DNA of 35,177 bases from Ignavibacteriota bacterium (GTDB lineage Bacteria; Bacteroidota; Ignavibacteria; UBA10030). Below, piece by piece: positions 32,882-35,177 of this stretch; the first letter of the stretch is position 1, and every line of letters begins with the position of its first letter. The translations under genes were made by a program, and so were the position numbers. The notes beneath the pieces were generated by a model. It made no database searches and was not told the DNA's origin. It saw only the letters and a program-made list of their open reading frames with translations. The DNA is taken from assembly GCA_003819715.1 (NCBI GenBank), contig RPQN01000023.1:1-35177 (forward strand), written 5' to 3'.

Positions 32882-33364
32882 TTACCGCAGAGGATTTTTC
32901 TTTCGTGTCACTTTTCTTTTCAACGAAAAAAAATCCTTCAAGAGCGCCTCGCTCTCAAGATCGCAAATTCCCCCCACCACATGAACCTGATGATTCAGCC
33001 GCCGGTCCTCGACAATATTATACAACGTCCCGCACGCGCCGGCTTTCGGATCATATGAACCAAAGACGAGTGTCGGGATACGTGCCAGCATAATCGCTCC
33101 TGCACACATGGGGCAAGGCTCAAGAGTGACATACATGATGCAATGTTCCAGCCTTCGTGATTGCAGCGCGTTGGCTGCTGCAGTCAGTGCAATCATTTCA
33201 GCATGGGCGGTGGGATCCTGGAGCTGTTCCACCTGATTCGAGCCCCGTCCAATGATTTCACCTTCGTGTACGATAATTGCTCCCACCGGAACTTCATCCG
33301 CATCGAATGCCCGCTGGGCTTCGCGCAACGCCAGCTTCATCCATCGTGTATGCTGTGTGATCAT
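32882..33364 (-). CDS. tadA: tRNA-specific adenosine deaminase
   Basis: 160 residues, normal length. The zinc-dependent deaminase signature is HAEM (54-57, His ligand and catalytic Glu56) and PCPMCAG (83-89, Cys84 and Cys87). It converts A34 to inosine in tRNA-Arg(ACG), which is itself encoded at 28672-28745 in this window. It converges on prfA, and the shared 6-base gap leaves no room for separate terminators. Confidence 0.95.
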   Translation of the reverse strand: MITQHTRWMKLALREAQRAFDADEVPVGAIIVHEGEIIGRGSNQVEQLQDPTAHAEMIALTAAANALQSRRLEHCIMYVTLEPCPMCAGAIMLARIPTLVFGSYDPKAGACGTLYNIVEDRRLNHQVHVVGGICDLESEALLKDFFSLKRKVTRKKNPLR

Positions 33365-33421
33365 AGAATATATTCGGGACCGGGGTGAACTCTTCGGTTG
33401 GATTGTCAGGCCGGCAGGATT

Positions 33422-33988
33422 TTACCGCACACTGCTTCTGAGGGGTATCTCGCCGACATTAGGATCCACCGTTTCCACATTATATTCGCTGAGTTTGGAA
33501 AAATCTGAGAGTGCAGCAATGATCCGGTTTACTTCTTCATCCAGCGTATCGAGTTGACGCGTCAATTTGATGTTTCCTGAGGCAGATTTATGCGCCGATC
33601 CCAGGGTGAGCATAATAATGGACAGCGGATTATTGATATGATGCTGGATTCCGCGCGTTACTTCATGCACCGTTTTTAATTGTGTCTCCTTCACATGCAT
33701 TTCACGCTCAGCGACAAGCCTCTGATGTTCGCTTTCATGGAGTTTGGTCCGAATATCGATCACTTTGACTAATGCGACAGAGAGAAGCCACATAAAGGGG
33801 AAGGCATCAAAACTCTCAAATATCTTTTCACCGACGCTGTAAGAATTATTACCCAGGGTCTTTATTTTAATTAAATATTCTACGATACAAATGGCGAGAT
33901 AAGAGTAAATGAAGATTCCGGATAGCACCGCAGGATATTTTATAAAATATTTCTTCGTCTTGTGAAATATTATTCTTATGCGTTTCAT
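33422..33988 (-). CDS. Membrane histidine-kinase-like protein, DHp domain only
   Basis: 188 residues from the ATG at 33988. The frame extends upstream to 34081, but that part overlaps the tRNA-Arg gene and is not coding. Two membrane helices (about 18-40 and 63-79) are followed by a coiled-coil linker and a HisKA-like dimerisation helix with EVTRGIQHHINNPLSIIML, the H-box of kinases (His116) resembling the NtrB-like GIxHEINNPL. The protein ends about 70 residues later with no GHKL ATPase domain. It may be a phosphotransfer or dimerisation partner, or a truncated kinase; the stop codon is not near a recognisable ATPase remnant. Confidence 0.75.
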   Translation of the reverse strand: MKRIRIIFHKTKKYFIKYPAVLSGIFIYSYLAICIVEYLIKIKTLGNNSYSVGEKIFESFDAFPFMWLLSVALVKVIDIRTKLHESEHQRLVAEREMHVKETQLKTVHEVTRGIQHHINNPLSIIMLTLGSAHKSASGNIKLTRQLDTLDEEVNRIIAALSDFSKLSEYNVETVDPNVGEIPLRSSVR

Positions 33989-34054
33989 GGAAGTGGCCTC
34001 AGGAATAAAGTTCGATGTCTCTCTGCGGTTTGGTGTGAGACGAATAAAATCTTG

Positions 34055-34128
34055 TGCACCTGGAGGGAGTCGAACCCCCAACCCTCAGCTCCGAAGGCTG
34101 ATGCTCTATCCAGTTGAGCTACAGGTGC
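34055..34128 (-). tRNA. tRNA-Arg (anticodon TCG)
   Basis: On the minus strand, GCACCTG pairs with CAGGTGC before discriminator A, 74 bases in total. The anticodon stem ATCAGC/GCTGAG region encloses CTTCGGA (anticodon TCG). It is the third tRNA-Arg isoacceptor in the window and lies beside the second AT-rich stretch. Confidence 0.95.
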
Positions 34129-34187
34129 GCATAAATTAAACGGAAAACGCGAGTTTGGTGATCCCTGCTACCATGAAAAATTACAAG

Positions 34188-34208
34188 TTGGTTAGCAATT
34201 GGTTAGCA
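34188..34208. repeat. 11-base tandem repeat next to tRNA-Arg(TCG)
   Basis: TTGGTTAGCA occurs at 34188-34197 and 34199-34208, in the gap between the tRNA and the TIR gene where base composition turns AT-rich. It could be a scar or attachment-site repeat. Confidence 0.4.
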
Positions 34209-34290
34209 GTTATACTGCCTACACCATACGATAATATACTGCATGATTGCTCCCTTGTCAATTCATCGAATGATAAGTGTGCAAGTATAC

Positions 34291-35177
34291 TTAAACGCTT
34301 GAAGACTCTGTTGCCTTCGTTTCATCCGCCTTAAGGTCCTGCATCAATCTGTCGAAGGTCTTTTTGTAGTTAGTATGGTTCTTCCAGTTTTTGAAATCTC
34401 CAATGTTACGTGTTCTCCTTATGTCTGCTGCCCAAGCAATACTTGTATCCATAACAGTATCATCTAATCGTACAGGAAATAATACAATCTTGTTCTCCTT
34501 CCGTTCTTTCTCAAAGGCTGTCTCAACTTCTTTCTCTACCCAGTCACTCTTCACTGAAGATTCAGACAAAACAATAAGTAGTTTATCATGAATTTTTATT
34601 GCCTCATCAATCCCATGCCTGATCTTCTGACCAATTTTTAAATCTTCTGGCGCGAACCAACAACGGACACCTTCCGTTTGAAGGTCTGCATACAAACGTT
34701 TCGCAAAATCCTCATCCTTACTTGAATAACTAATGAAACATGAATAATAATCAAACGCATTTCCTGTAAGTGAGTTCATACATTCAATGAAGCTTTCTGG
34801 CACACCAGCTCCCATAAGAAATTTGTGCGGTATTTTCCCTTTGGAATTGTAAATAGTATCAATCCCAATATATGAAGGACCTACATGTACAACTTCTTCG
34901 AGCTCTTTCACTTCGCTGATATCAACATTTATGAAAAGTGTATTATAAAGACGAGCTCCTTTAAATTTTGCTCCATCAAGAATTGCACCTCTAAGGTTTG
35001 TTGAAATAAGGGTTGCACCATTTAGGTCTACTCCACTGAGGTCTGTATATAAAAAGTTTGCATGAAAGAGATCTGCATTACTGAGATTTGCTTCACTGAG
35101 GTTTGCAAGTCCGAAGTCTGCTCTAAAAAGGTAAGCGTCACTTAAGTTTGCTCTAAGGAGGTTTGCTTCACGGAGAT
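34291..35177 (-). CDS. Pentapeptide-repeat/TIR-domain protein, 5' end beyond window
   Basis: The frame is open from the right edge to the TGA at 34291; an internal GTG at 34911 is not the true start because the upstream part, read in frame from the edge, is an uninterrupted pentapeptide array (ANLLRANLSDAYLFRADFGL, ANLSEANLSNADLFHANFL, and so on) with A(D/N)LxX steps. The C-terminal ~150 residues form a TIR domain: CFISYSSKDEDFAKRLYADL, GVRCWFAPEDLKIGQKI, IVLSESSVKSDWVEKEVETA (catalytic-type Glu). Bacterial TIR domains often cleave NAD+ in anti-phage responses; the quadrilateral pentapeptide helix is a probable sensing or interaction part. It is AT-rich relative to the neighbouring core genes. 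Confidence 0.85.
   Translation of the reverse strand, partial: LREANLLRANLSDAYLFRADFGLANLSEANLSNADLFHANFLYTDLSGVDLNGATLISTNLRGAILDGAKFKGARLYNTLFINVDISEVKELEEVVHVGPSYIGIDTIYNSKGKIPHKFLMGAGVPESFIECMNSLTGNAFDYYSCFISYSSKDEDFAKRLYADLQTEGVRCWFAPEDLKIGQKIRHGIDEAIKIHDKLLIVLSESSVKSDWVEKEVETAFEKERKENKIVLFPVRLDDTVMDTSIAWAADIRRTRNIGDFKNWKNHTNYKKTFDRLMQDLKADETKATESSSV

Noticed and set aside
33989-34081. N-terminal extension of the DHp membrane protein
   Set aside because: The extension lies over the tRNA-Arg gene (34055-34128) and has no ribosome site.

Overview
The window looks like a chromosomal segment of a free-living, Gram-negative member of the Bacteroidota/Chlorobi/Ignavibacteria assemblage. The evidence is a C-terminal Por/type IX secretion sorting domain on the DUF3160 protein at the left end, lipid A and LPS glycosyltransfer genes, DUF1385 next to prfA, and SpoIIE/STAS partner switching without Gram-positive features. 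The phylum is inferred from gene style, not proven. Most of the window has balanced base composition. Two stretches are clearly AT-rich and carry defence-type genes: about 17.3-26.2 kb, and 34.2 kb to the right edge.

Layout, left to right. 0-4.4 kb: a secreted DUF3160 protein, a small proline-rich lipoprotein with a near-consensus sigma-54 promoter, a secreted DUF1579 protein, a decayed copy of the lipoprotein 3' end, and a REP-like palindromic element. 4.5-9.2 kb: a four-gene minus-strand partner-switching module (membrane GAF-SpoIIE phosphatase, STAS antagonist, RsbW-type kinase, double-GAF SpoIIE phosphatase). 9.5-16.9 kb: a TPR membrane protein, tRNA-Arg(CCG), a tight five-gene operon (GH57 with a CBM20-like domain, a GH13 relative that appears to have lost its catalytic residues, YjbQ, a lipid A-type acyltransferase, a GT9 glycosyltransferase), and an HU protein.

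17.3-26.2 kb: an integrated island with a tyrosine recombinase beside tRNA-Asp(GTC). All recognised genes are on the minus strand. They include a single-chain ABC ATPase-DUF4435 protein matching a fused AriA-AriB (PARIS) design, a SIR2-like protein, a HEPN-type protein with an RNxxxH motif, and a run of membrane-anchored unknowns with a repeat-bearing XRE regulator. Several genes start with TTG. 26.3-34.1 kb returns to housekeeping: tRNA-Asp, an ABC-2 exporter, a MITE-like inverted repeat, tRNA-Arg(ACG), a U32 hydroxylase-type protein, DUF1385, prfA, tadA, a membrane histidine-kinase-like protein lacking its ATPase, and tRNA-Arg(TCG). From 34.29 kb to the edge lies a pentapeptide-repeat/TIR protein whose 5' end is outside the window.

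Working together: the phosphatase/STAS/kinase set forms one signalling circuit, although no sigma factor lies beside it. The GH57-to-GT9 operon links alpha-glucan handling with envelope lipid and sugar assembly. The island carries three candidate anti-phage effectors (ATPase-TOPRIM, SIR2, HEPN) plus an uncharacterised membrane gene set. The right-edge TIR protein is a fourth effector-type gene. The most promising undescribed material is the 21.4-25.0 kb membrane/regulator cluster and the catalytically degenerate GH13 protein.
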